Shown piece by piece: positions 1 to 6,361 of a DNA stretch of 12,231 nt; position 1 is the first letter of the stretch; every line of letters starts with the position of its first letter. Position numbers and translations under genes: made by a program. This stretch comes from Candidatus Parcubacteria bacterium (lineage in GTDB: Bacteria; Patescibacteriota; Patescibacteriia; CAIXNZ01): the NCBI GenBank assembly GCA_026395675.1, contig JAPLYF010000052.1:1-12231 (forward strand), written 5' to 3'. The notes under the pieces are model-generated. The model had not been told where the DNA came from. It was given only the letters and a program-made list of their open reading frames with translations, and made no database searches.

Positions 1-746
1 AGATTTAAAAAGAAATAAGCAGCCAGAACCCCAAAAATAATAAAAAAATCATAAGGATGAATAAAGCCCAGTATTAAATTAAGGCCAAACAAATATAAAT
101 AATCAAGCTTTTTAAAATTATTTTTCAAAAAAATATAAAAAATAATGACCACAAATAATTGGGCCAAGATAAAAAGACAGGAATGAGCCAAGGAAAGAAA
201 GGTATTAGCTTCAGCCATTAAAAGATCTACTGAATAATGCTTAAAAATGTATTTTTCATCAAAAAGGAAGCTAAAATCTTTAACCTCTTTTTTGAAAAAG
301 ATTCCCAGCCCAGAAGAAAAGCAAAGCACAAGCAGGGCAATTACTTTATCAAAAAATTTTTCAAAAAATAAATTAAAAAAATAATAAAAAATAAAATACA
401 AAAAGATAAAACCGGCGATTATTCTAGCCAGCTGGAAAATCAAAATATTATTGGCCTGAAAAATCTTGGCTACTAATCCTAATAGAAGCCAGAGCGGACT
501 AAAATATCTGGGCTGTTGAATTTCAGAAGTAAATAAATTACTAAAAATGATATGGCCTTGCCTGGCTTGTTCCAAATAAGAACTATAGATATTAACATCG
601 CCCCGATCAAGATAACTGCTGCCTAAAAAATAATCATTCCCTCTAATTAAGTAACCAATCAAAAAAGGAAATGTGGTTAAAAACAGCGTCCCCAGGATAA
701 TAGAAAAAACTATTAAATTTTGTTTTAAGGTGTAATTTTTAATCAT
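1..746 (-). CDS. Multi-pass membrane protein, GT-C glycosyltransferase-like (partial, 3' end cut by window)
   Basis: I translated this from the minus strand: an ATG at 746 opens a frame that stays open to the window edge, giving about 248 N-terminal residues. It starts MIKNYTLKQNLIVF and is dominated by hydrophobic segments separated by short polar loops. After the first TM there is an extracytoplasmic-type loop with an acidic residue (RGDVNIYSSYLEQ), then SPLWLLLGLVAKIF and later SGLGIF and an HPYDF motif. The same landmarks occur in the same order in the gene immediately upstream (761-2422), so the two are tandem paralogues. The layout, an acidic first loop followed by many TMs, is that of GT-C fold glycosyltransferases using polyprenyl-linked sugars, but no family can be named and the C-terminal half is not visible. 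The start lies 14 bp after the preceding stop; GAGG overlaps that stop, one of the few SD-like sites here, with a rather long spacer. Confidence 0.8.
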   Translation of the reverse strand, partial: MIKNYTLKQNLIVFSIILGTLFLTTFPFLIGYLIRGNDYFLGSSYLDRGDVNIYSSYLEQARQGHIIFSNLFTSEIQQPRYFSPLWLLLGLVAKIFQANNILIFQLARIIAGFIFLYFIFYYFFNLFFEKFFDKVIALLVLCFSSGLGIFFKKEVKDFSFLFDEKYIFKHYSVDLLMAEANTFLSLAHSCLFILAQLFVVIIFYIFLKNNFKKLDYLYLFGLNLILGFIHPYDFFIIFGVLAAYFFLN

Positions 747-760
747 TTTAATACTTTACC

Positions 761-2422
761 TCAATTAATTACTTTGAAAATAATTACTGCCTGATTATTA
801 AAAACCGGCTCTAAATAATTTTTACCAAAGAGACCATAGGTGCCGTAACTTTTTTCCAGCTCAGAATAAAAAATATAAGTAATCTTATTTTGTTTCAAAA
901 ACAATTTGCTTTGTTCATCATTGAAATTATTGGCAAAAAAATTAGCCATGTTTTTCTTTTTTTCTTTAACATTGACTGTTTCAATCGGATGGCCCAAATA
1001 AACCCTGCGTCCGGTTAAACCAGGAATTAAATTACCTGCTTCGTAAGACGATAAAATAATATCTGTTTCTGTTGAATTTTGCTTGTACCAATCAAGCGCT
1101 ATCTTAACATCTTTATCAACATAAACCAAGTTATCAGTTGGGCTAAGATCTTCATTATTAGATGTTGAACTAAACGCTTCTTGATAGTATTTAAAATCCT
1201 GGCTATAGACAAAAAGATTGGAAAACGAAATTAAAATAATAAAAGTGCTGATTATGATAAATTTCTCTGACTTCCTTAAATGTTTGATTTTATTATAGAG
1301 CAAAATCACAGTGGAAAAAGCCAGAATGGCCAGGGGCGTCATTAAACTACCCAGCATTCTTCTCTGAAAATTCAAAGGGGAATAGATTAAAAAAATATTG
1401 GTTAAAAACCAGACAATTAAAAAAACATTTTCTTCATTATACTTTTTCTTTTTGAAAATATAATAGACATAATATAAAGCTAAAAATAAACCAAGTCCAA
1501 AACTAACAATAAACAAATAATAATCAGACATCCAGATTGAATTCTGCTCCACTCTTTTGAATATATTCTTATTGGCCAAGATTAAATAAAGATAATAAAT
1601 CACACTAGCCAAGGATAAGGCCAAAAAAATTAAATATTTTCTTACAATATCCCAATCAACTTTTTTATTTTTTATAAATAAAATTACAATATAAAAAAAA
1701 GTCACCGCATAAACCACTGGCACTTGAAAGGGGTGAAAGGCAAAGAGCAATAAGGCCAAAATCCCTGCCCCAATAGTTTTTTTAAATGTTTTCTCTGCTA
1801 TCCCTTTAAAAAAATAATAAAAAATCAGAAAAATTAAACTTATTGATAAGATCGCATGAGGATAATAGCGCAAGATCATGAAATTATTCGTCTCATAAGC
1901 CCAGAGATCAATGGGCACGTCCCCCAATCCAGGACTTAATTTTATTATCATCACAAACGGCAGGACAAAAATCCCCAAACCTGAAATGATCAGTGAGAAC
2001 AAAAAACAAAGTTTTTTTTGCAATTGACTGCCTTTAAACAATAAATCTACGATTTTAAAAAGTGCCAATATAAAAAGGGGAATGAGCAAAATATGAAAAA
2101 GAAAAAGCGCCAAAGGGGCTGCTAATTTAAATATTTTAGCTACTAAACCAACAATCAGCCAAAAGGGGTTAAAAACCCTAAAATTATCATTGCTATTAAA
2201 TAAATCAAGAAATAAATAATGATTGGCTTTAACCTGCTCAATGTAAGAAAGATAAACAGAACCATCAATGGCGCCGATTGTGCTTAAACCAGTATAATAA
2301 TGGCTCTTGTCATTAAGCCAATAGCCATAAATCGTGGGGGCTCCTATAATAAAAATAACAGCCAGAGAAACAATAATTAAAAAGTATAAATCATTATTTA
2401 AGATTTTTTTTATTTTTTCCAT
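761..2422 (-). CDS. Multi-pass membrane protein, GT-C glycosyltransferase-like, 553 aa
   Basis: The protein begins with one TM (about residues 12-32), followed by a loop with an acidic residue (AIDGSVYLSYIEQ, about 51-63) and then NPFWLIVGLVAKIF (85-98). Roughly ten further hydrophobic segments follow. A soluble C-terminal domain (about 440-553) contains ALDWYKQN, a stretch ending in GRRVYLGHPIE, and a final segment with TYIFYSELEKSYG. A first-loop acid, a TM bundle and a C-terminal extracytoplasmic domain are typical of lipid-linked-sugar-dependent GT-C transferases (PMT/ArnT/YfhO-like architecture). The assignment is by architecture only; donor and acceptor are unknown. The N-terminal half is paralogous to the next gene downstream (ending at the window edge). 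It ends with TGA, which argues against a recoded TGA in this organism. The start is 27 bp after the stop of the 2450-4081 gene, with no recognisable SD; co-transcription with both neighbours is likely. Confidence 0.85.
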   Translation of the reverse strand: MEKIKKILNNDLYFLIIVSLAVIFIIGAPTIYGYWLNDKSHYYTGLSTIGAIDGSVYLSYIEQVKANHYLFLDLFNSNDNFRVFNPFWLIVGLVAKIFKLAAPLALFLFHILLIPLFILALFKIVDLLFKGSQLQKKLCFLFSLIISGLGIFVLPFVMIIKLSPGLGDVPIDLWAYETNNFMILRYYPHAILSISLIFLIFYYFFKGIAEKTFKKTIGAGILALLLFAFHPFQVPVVYAVTFFYIVILFIKNKKVDWDIVRKYLIFLALSLASVIYYLYLILANKNIFKRVEQNSIWMSDYYLFIVSFGLGLFLALYYVYYIFKKKKYNEENVFLIVWFLTNIFLIYSPLNFQRRMLGSLMTPLAILAFSTVILLYNKIKHLRKSEKFIIISTFIILISFSNLFVYSQDFKYYQEAFSSTSNNEDLSPTDNLVYVDKDVKIALDWYKQNSTETDIILSSYEAGNLIPGLTGRRVYLGHPIETVNVKEKKKNMANFFANNFNDEQSKLFLKQNKITYIFYSELEKSYGTYGLFGKNYLEPVFNNQAVIIFKVIN

Positions 2423-2449
2423 TTTTGCAATTTATAAATATCTAGATCT

Positions 2450-4081
2450 TTATTTTAATTTAAAAATACTCCCGTCTTTATCCTTATATACCAAAAAGAA
2501 ATTGCCATCATTTTGTAGGTTTTTTATTAGTTGCGGCCTTTCTTTGTCAACCACGAAATATTTAGCCCTAAAATTGTCTTTTACCAGCGCGTATAAATTT
2601 TCTGATTTTTTGGCCATGGTAATGTCAGCAAAAAGATTATATAAAGCCGGGTTGAAATTGTACATAAAAGTGGGGTCTAGTCCGACAATATAATAATTCT
2701 TATCATCTTGATAAAAGAGCATGGGAAAATCATCCCAATCGGTTTGCATAACAATATCGCCTGGCTCTGAATTCTGAAGCAGATAATTAGTCAGGCCCTG
2801 ATAGCGCGTAAATTCAATACCGCCGCGATAACTCTGCCAAGTTAGCCAAGCATCTTTAACCATAATCAAGGGAAAAATAATGGCTATGTAAATAATAATG
2901 GTTTTGGTTAAACGGCCGAGGATATAATTTTCTGCTTTTAATTTTTGCAAAAAGTTTTTAACTTTAATTTCTCCCAAGATATTATGCAAACTAAAGGCGG
3001 AAAAGAAAACCAAAAAAGGGATAAAATATTCCACATAACGCTTTGATTTGAGAGTTAAAATAAAGAATAGCAGAGTGGCTAAAAAGAAAAAGATGCTTTG
3101 CTTGGTCTGTTTTTTATAAAAGATAAAAAATAAGAAAAATATTATTATGCCAACAATAATCGCCACCCCGCTATCAGAAATCAATTTAAAAAATTCATAA
3201 GGATACCATTCGCCTCCGACATTGACTAGGCCGCGATAATTTATTAGTCCAATCTGAATTAACTGCTGCCAATAAAATTTTATGTTTTTAGGAAAATAAG
3301 GATTCATCAATAAACCGGCAATTATCCCTCCCCAAGAAAAAACCACGAATTTAAACTGAGACCATTCAAAAAAACTCCTAAAAAATACTTTCCCATAACT
3401 AATTAGTTTGAGCCAGGAAAATTTCTGAAATTTTAACCATAAGGGCTGATTAATTAAGGCGGTGTGCAAGGCAAAAGCTAAGCAAAAGAGGGTACTCATT
3501 ACTAAAACCAAGAGAAAGCCGCCATATGACCAGACGTAGCCAAAGGAAATTATTGCCAAAAGCCACGGTCTTTGTTTAAAGATAGAATATATGCCTAAAA
3601 ATAATATAATTAAAGAAAAGGCAGTGGCCTTGGCTAAAGAAATTCTAAACATGAAAGCCGGCGAGAAAAGCAAGATCATTGCAAAAATTTCTGAATATCT
3701 AAGCCCTTCTTTTTTAAAGAAATAGTAAGAAAAAACAATAAAAAGTGTTGCCAAAATAACAGTATAAAATTTGAAACCAACAAAATCTCCTAATATTTTG
3801 ATAAAAGGTATGGCCAAAACATGATACAGGAAATGATGATCAACATAATAATCTTTTAAAACAGTAAATTGCAGCCAGGGGAAATTAAGAATCGGGCCAC
3901 GCTCCGCAATCAATTTGGCCATTTTTAAGTGATAAAAAGAATCCGGATCCAAAAAACTCGGCACTGATTGGATCCAGAGATAAATAAAAAAGGCAATAAA
4001 AAAAATGACTAAATACAAAATAAACTGATTTCTTTCAATCAGTTCTTTTATTTTTGCTCTCCAAAGTTCCCATTTAACCAT
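2450..4081 (-). CDS. STT3/oligosaccharyltransferase-like GT-C membrane protein, 543 aa
   Basis: A polar N-terminus leads into a TM at about 21-39 and then a first loop FLDPDSFYHLKMAKLI (43-58). Its D45-x-D47 is placed like the metal-binding DxD of GT-C enzymes such as STT3/AglB/PglB. A second acidic cluster, DYYVDHH (77-83), follows. Many TMs come next, with conserved-looking GGEWYPYEFFKL (289-300) and SKRYVEYFIPF (346-356). The C-terminal soluble part has GDIVMQTDWDDFPMLFYQ (441-458), loosely recalling the WWDYG acceptor-recognition region of STT3, but the canonical motif is absent. Function as a protein or glycan glycosyltransferase is inferred. The cargo may equally be a lipid-linked glycan. 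It has its own very good promoter (4088-4115) whose predicted start site falls on the ATG itself. Two further GT-C-like genes follow at short spacing, so this promoter probably drives all three. Confidence 0.83.
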   Translation of the reverse strand: MVKWELWRAKIKELIERNQFILYLVIFFIAFFIYLWIQSVPSFLDPDSFYHLKMAKLIAERGPILNFPWLQFTVLKDYYVDHHFLYHVLAIPFIKILGDFVGFKFYTVILATLFIVFSYYFFKKEGLRYSEIFAMILLFSPAFMFRISLAKATAFSLIILFLGIYSIFKQRPWLLAIISFGYVWSYGGFLLVLVMSTLFCLAFALHTALINQPLWLKFQKFSWLKLISYGKVFFRSFFEWSQFKFVVFSWGGIIAGLLMNPYFPKNIKFYWQQLIQIGLINYRGLVNVGGEWYPYEFFKLISDSGVAIIVGIIIFFLFFIFYKKQTKQSIFFFLATLLFFILTLKSKRYVEYFIPFLVFFSAFSLHNILGEIKVKNFLQKLKAENYILGRLTKTIIIYIAIIFPLIMVKDAWLTWQSYRGGIEFTRYQGLTNYLLQNSEPGDIVMQTDWDDFPMLFYQDDKNYYIVGLDPTFMYNFNPALYNLFADITMAKKSENLYALVKDNFRAKYFVVDKERPQLIKNLQNDGNFFLVYKDKDGSIFKLK

Positions 4082-4087
4082 ATTTTA

Positions 4088-4115
4088 ATTATATCAAGCA
4101 GCTAATAATTTACAA
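4088..4115 (-). promoter_or_regulatory. Sigma70-type promoter with leaderless start for the STT3-like gene
   Basis: On the minus strand TTGTAA (4115-4110) is followed, after 16 bp, by a perfect TATAAT (4093-4088) preceded by TGA, an extended -10 form. Only six bases (4087-4082) separate the -10 box from the ATG at 4081, so a normal start-site distance puts +1 on or next to the A of the start codon. The transcript would therefore be leaderless. There is no SD sequence that would otherwise serve this start. Confidence 0.65.
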
Positions 4116-4141
4116 TGCGATTTTAAGTGCCCAAACAGCTC

Positions 4142-4768
4142 CTACGGCTGCCGATAAACATAGATTTTATTGTTAAAGCCGGTCTTTTTGTCCTTATTTA
4201 TAACAATAGTTTTTTCTGGTTGCCAATTTTTAAAGGTAAAAGAATTAGAAATTACCAAGGCGCCGCTTTTTAACTCTCTCTTTAATTTTTCTTCCAGCTT
4301 GTTCATCTCCTCTGTAATCAAAAAGCAAAAAATATAATCTGCTTCTGCTAAATTGGTCTTGAAAAAATCCTGGTAATGTATTTTTATTTTATTTTTTAAA
4401 AATAGATTATGCAAAATTGCAGTAATATATGGCACAATAAAATATTCATAACCAATGGCAATCACATTTTTTTTCTTGCGGACTGCCCTCAAGAATCTGG
4501 CATCGCCGCAGCCCAATTCTAAAACCACGGCTTTGTTTTTAAAATCAATTTCCTCTAATATTTTATTAATTACTCTTTTAGGGCTTGGCAAATAAGGGGC
4601 ATTGCCCTTGAAAGTTCTAATTGCCTCACGAATCACCATAAGCAAAACAATGAACAAGCAAAAAAGTATAAGCAAGCTCGAGGTTAAGGCAACTAAATAT
4701 AATTTTAAATTTAGGAAAAAAAGAGTAATGAAAATTAATAAAACAAAAATTAATATAAATGGTATCAT
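4142..4768 (-). CDS. Membrane-anchored class I SAM methyltransferase, FAM173/ATPSCKMT-like, 208 aa
   Basis: Two TM helices (about 3-20 and 24-46) anchor a Rossmann-type methyltransferase domain. Before it sits APYLPSPKRVINKIL (57-71), matching the P-Y-x-P-[ST]-P lead-in of the FAM173 family. Motif I is VVLELGCGDARFL (81-93). An acidic residue at the end of the second strand (IGYEYF, E108) would bind the SAM ribose. HYQDFF (131-136) follows strand 3, and YIFCFL...MNKLEEKLKREL (145-166) and GALVISNSF (169-177) complete the fold. FAM173 proteins in eukaryotes and archaea are protein-lysine methyltransferases (ATP synthase c-subunit and ADP/ATP carrier in mitochondria). The substrate here is not shown by the sequence. 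An alternative is a generic class I methyltransferase acting on a glycan or lipid, given the GT-C genes 60 bp downstream. The start at 4768 has AGCAGGG nine bases upstream, inside a hairpin. It ends with TAG. Confidence 0.82.
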   Translation of the reverse strand: MIPFILIFVLLIFITLFFLNLKLYLVALTSSLLILFCLFIVLLMVIREAIRTFKGNAPYLPSPKRVINKILEEIDFKNKAVVLELGCGDARFLRAVRKKKNVIAIGYEYFIVPYITAILHNLFLKNKIKIHYQDFFKTNLAEADYIFCFLITEEMNKLEEKLKRELKSGALVISNSFTFKNWQPEKTIVINKDKKTGFNNKIYVYRQP

Positions 4769-4777
4769 AAATTAAAA

Positions 4778-4825
4778 CCCTGCTGATTGTTTTACCAAGC
4801 ATGGGTATAAAACAATCAAACAGGG
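4778..4825 (-). promoter_or_regulatory. Leader hairpin containing the SD of the methyltransferase gene
   Basis: The arms CCCTG(C)TGATTGTTTTA (4778-4794) and TAAAACAATC(AA)ACAGGG (4808-4825) pair over 16 bp with one 1x2 internal loop; the 13-nt loop can itself close with CCA/TGG. In the minus-strand transcript the 3' arm ends in AGCAGGG, the only SD-like sequence for the ATG at 4768, followed by TTTTAATTT and then the ATG. The structure could therefore act as a translational switch by hiding the SD, or as an intrinsic terminator/attenuator with an imperfect U-tract just before the gene. A four-codon frame ATG-AGC-CCT-GTT-TGA (4830-4816) ends inside the 5' arm. The pairing is seen directly; the regulatory role is inferred. 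Confidence 0.6.
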
Positions 4826-4877
4826 CTCATATAAGAATAATTAAAATATCTTAAGTTATTTACTTTATATTATTTAA

Positions 4878-4905
4878 AGTATAGCACTTAAAAATAATCT
4901 GGCAA
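4878..4905 (-). promoter_or_regulatory. Sigma70-type promoter for the methyltransferase gene
   Basis: On the minus strand TTGCCA (4905-4900) and TATACT (4883-4878) are 16 bp apart. Each hexamer is one or two bases from consensus. The predicted start near 4871 leaves a leader of about 100 nt that includes the hairpin at 4778-4825. Confidence 0.55.
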
Positions 4906-4961
4906 GTTATTTTTTGGGAAGTTGTGGATATTAATTTAAATTCCAAAAGCTAAAGCCCAAC

Positions 4962-4990
4962 TTGAAATTTGCACCTGAATTTGCTAAAAT
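4962..4990 (+). promoter_or_regulatory. Sigma70-type promoter for yebC-ruvC
   Basis: TTGAAA (4962-4967) is followed after exactly 17 bp by TAAAAT (4985-4990), with TGC directly before the -10 box as in extended -10 promoters. Transcription from about 4997 would give a leader of roughly 87 nt before the yebC ATG at 5084. It is likely to serve yebC and ruvC and perhaps the PBP gene, since no terminator is visible between them. Confidence 0.55.
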
Positions 4991-5004
4991 CCCCATATAA
5001 AGAA

Positions 5005-5029
5005 GGTTAAGGGAAGAATAGGGAAGGGG
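5005..5029 (+). other. G-run-rich segment in the yebC 5' leader
   Basis: Within 25 bases of an otherwise AT-rich region lie four G-runs: GG (5005-5006), GGG (5011-5013), GGG (5021-5023) and GGGG (5026-5029). This spacing would allow a two-tetrad G-quadruplex in RNA. It also offers several SD-like sequences about 55 nt upstream of yebC with no start codon after them. Possible roles are RNA structure or ribosome standby; neither is demonstrated. Confidence 0.35.
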
Positions 5030-5083
5030 ATTCAGTTTTCCTATCATTTTTATTTTATTTTTCACCTATTAATCATATAAAAA

Positions 5084-5812
5084 ATGAGCGGCCATTCTAA
5101 ATGGGCTAATATCAAAAGAACAAAAGGCGCGGCTGATACCAAGCGCGCTTCTTTATTTACTAAATTAGCCAAATCTATTACCGTGGCAGCCAGAGAAAAA
5201 GGCGGCGATCCTGACTCTAATTTTTCTCTACGTTTAGCCATGGAAAAAGCCAAAGCCGCCAATGTGCCCAAAGAAAAGATTGAACGCGCCATCAAGCGGG
5301 GCACGGGCGAAATCAAAGGCGAAACAATTGAAGAATTAACTTATGAAGGTTTTGGCCCTGGCGGCACTGCCCTGCTAATAAAATGCCTGTCGGATAATAA
5401 AAACCGCACTGCCTCCCAGATTAAGCATATTCTGACTAGCCAGGGGGGATCCTTGGGCAGTCCCAATTCTGTCATGTGGCAATTTGAGCAAAAAGGCGTT
5501 ATCAGAATCGACAAAGAGAAGCTGGCTGGCAAAAATCTCGATGAGCTGGAACTGCAAATCATTGATTTGGGCGCACAAGATCTTGCCAAAGAAGAGGATG
5601 CCTGGGTTATTTACACCAAAATTGAAGAACTGCCAAAAGTCAGCAGCAAGCTCAAAGAAACAGGGCTGGAAATTGACTATGCTGAAATTGAATATGTACC
5701 CAAAGAAAAAATCAGCTTAGCCAAGGTACTAATTGAAAAAAATCAAAAACTTTTTGAGGCACTTGATGACGATGAAGATGTTGATAATTATTACACAAAT
5801 TTAAAAGAATAA
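5084..5812 (+). CDS. yebC: YebC/TACO1 family translation factor/regulator, 242 aa
   Basis: The N-terminal signature MSGHSKWANIKRTKGAADTK is diagnostic for YebC/PmpR/TACO1, followed by KLAKSITVAAREKGGDPDSN and NVPKEKIERAIKRGTGE. The centre has YEGFGPGGTALLI and the usual acidic tail (DDDEDVDNYYTNL) closes the protein. The length is the family norm. Members were first annotated as transcriptional regulators; more recent work assigns them a ribosome-associated role in relieving stalls at proline-rich stretches, as for mitochondrial TACO1. The start is certain from the motif, and TAA at 5078-5080 rules out an upstream extension. No SD precedes it. ruvC starts 1 bp after the stop, the common yebC-ruv linkage. 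A reverse-strand frame inside the gene is a shadow. Confidence 0.97.
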   Translation: MSGHSKWANIKRTKGAADTKRASLFTKLAKSITVAAREKGGDPDSNFSLRLAMEKAKAANVPKEKIERAIKRGTGEIKGETIEELTYEGFGPGGTALLIKCLSDNKNRTASQIKHILTSQGGSLGSPNSVMWQFEQKGVIRIDKEKLAGKNLDELELQIIDLGAQDLAKEEDAWVIYTKIEELPKVSSKLKETGLEIDYAEIEYVPKEKISLAKVLIEKNQKLFEALDDDEDVDNYYTNLKE

Positions 5813-5813
5813 A

Positions 5814-6317
5814 ATGCCAACTGCAACAACAATTATCTTGGGCATTGATCCTGGCGTGGCTACAACTGGCTATGCCTTTATCTTAGAACAAACTAATTGT
5901 CAAGAAATTCTAGATTTCGGCATTATTACAACTTCGGCTAAGCAGCCCTTTCCCGAGAGATTAAAATATATCCATGTTTCTTTGACTAAATTAATCAAAA
6001 AATTCAAGCCAAATATTATTGCCGTTGAACAGCTCTATTTTTGTAAAAACGTCAAAACCGCCCTGCTTGTAGGTCAAGCTCGCGGCGTAATCTTATTAAC
6101 CGCAATCTTAAATAAATTGCCCCTGTACGAATTCACTCCCCTGCAAGTCAAACAAGCTGTCTGCGGCTATGGCCGGGCAGAAAAATCACAGGTTCAGAAT
6201 ATGGTAAAAATATTACTTAACCTTAAAAAAATACCTAAACCTGATGACGCCGCGGATGCCTTAGCTATTGCCTTAACCTACTTGCATTCCAAAAATTTTT
6301 TAGCTAAAATTAAATAA
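5814..6317 (+). CDS. ruvC: Crossover junction endodeoxyribonuclease RuvC, 167 aa
   Basis: RuvC is the dimeric nuclease that resolves Holliday junctions, working with the RuvAB branch-migration motor. The RNase H-like catalytic set is complete: D12 in ILGIDPGVATTGYA, E72 in IAVEQLYF, and D145 and D148 in PDDAADALAIAL. FCKNVKTALLVGQARGVIL (76-94) and the VKQAVCGYGRAEKSQVQ region (112-128) match the conserved DNA-contact and dimer helices. The length is typical. The ATG is 1 bp past the yebC TAA, implying translational coupling; no separate SD is visible. ruvA and ruvB are not in the window; the next gene is a cell-wall synthase instead. Confidence 0.97.
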   Translation: MPTATTIILGIDPGVATTGYAFILEQTNCQEILDFGIITTSAKQPFPERLKYIHVSLTKLIKKFKPNIIAVEQLYFCKNVKTALLVGQARGVILLTAILNKLPLYEFTPLQVKQAVCGYGRAEKSQVQNMVKILLNLKKIPKPDDAADALAIALTYLHSKNFLAKIK

Positions 6318-6361
6318 CTCCATAATTTTAAATTTTGCTTTTTAAATTATAAATTTATATC

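Larger units (their letters stand above)
4769..5083. other. Divergent intergenic control region (315 bp, no gene)
   Basis: This gap separates the leftward methyltransferase gene from rightward yebC and holds no credible protein or tRNA gene. From left to right it contains a long hairpin (4778-4825) in the methyltransferase leader, a minus-strand promoter (4878-4905), a spacer with the perfect palindrome AATTTAAATT (4933-4942), a plus-strand promoter (4962-4990), and a G-rich yebC leader (5005-5029). AAGTTG (4919-4924) and CAACTT (4958-4963) form a widely spaced inverted repeat between the two promoters, which could be an operator but may be chance in AT-rich DNA. Confidence 0.75.

Noticed and set aside
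4933..4942. Palindrome AATTTAAATT as an operator between divergent promoters
   Set aside because: It is perfect but all A/T and short; such palindromes occur often by chance here, and no regulator gene is nearby. It is mentioned only within the intergenic entry.
6322..6350. AT-only inverted repeat between ruvC and the PBP gene
   Set aside because: ATAATTTTAAA and TTTAAATTAT can pair with one bulge, but the stem has no G-C pairs and no following T-run. It is not a credible terminator, and such repeats are expected in AT-rich DNA.
6351..6361. Near-leaderless promoter for the PBP gene (TATAAA about eight bases before the ATG)
   Set aside because: No acceptable -35 box lies at 16-18 bp, and the sequence is so AT-rich that TATAAA is uninformative.
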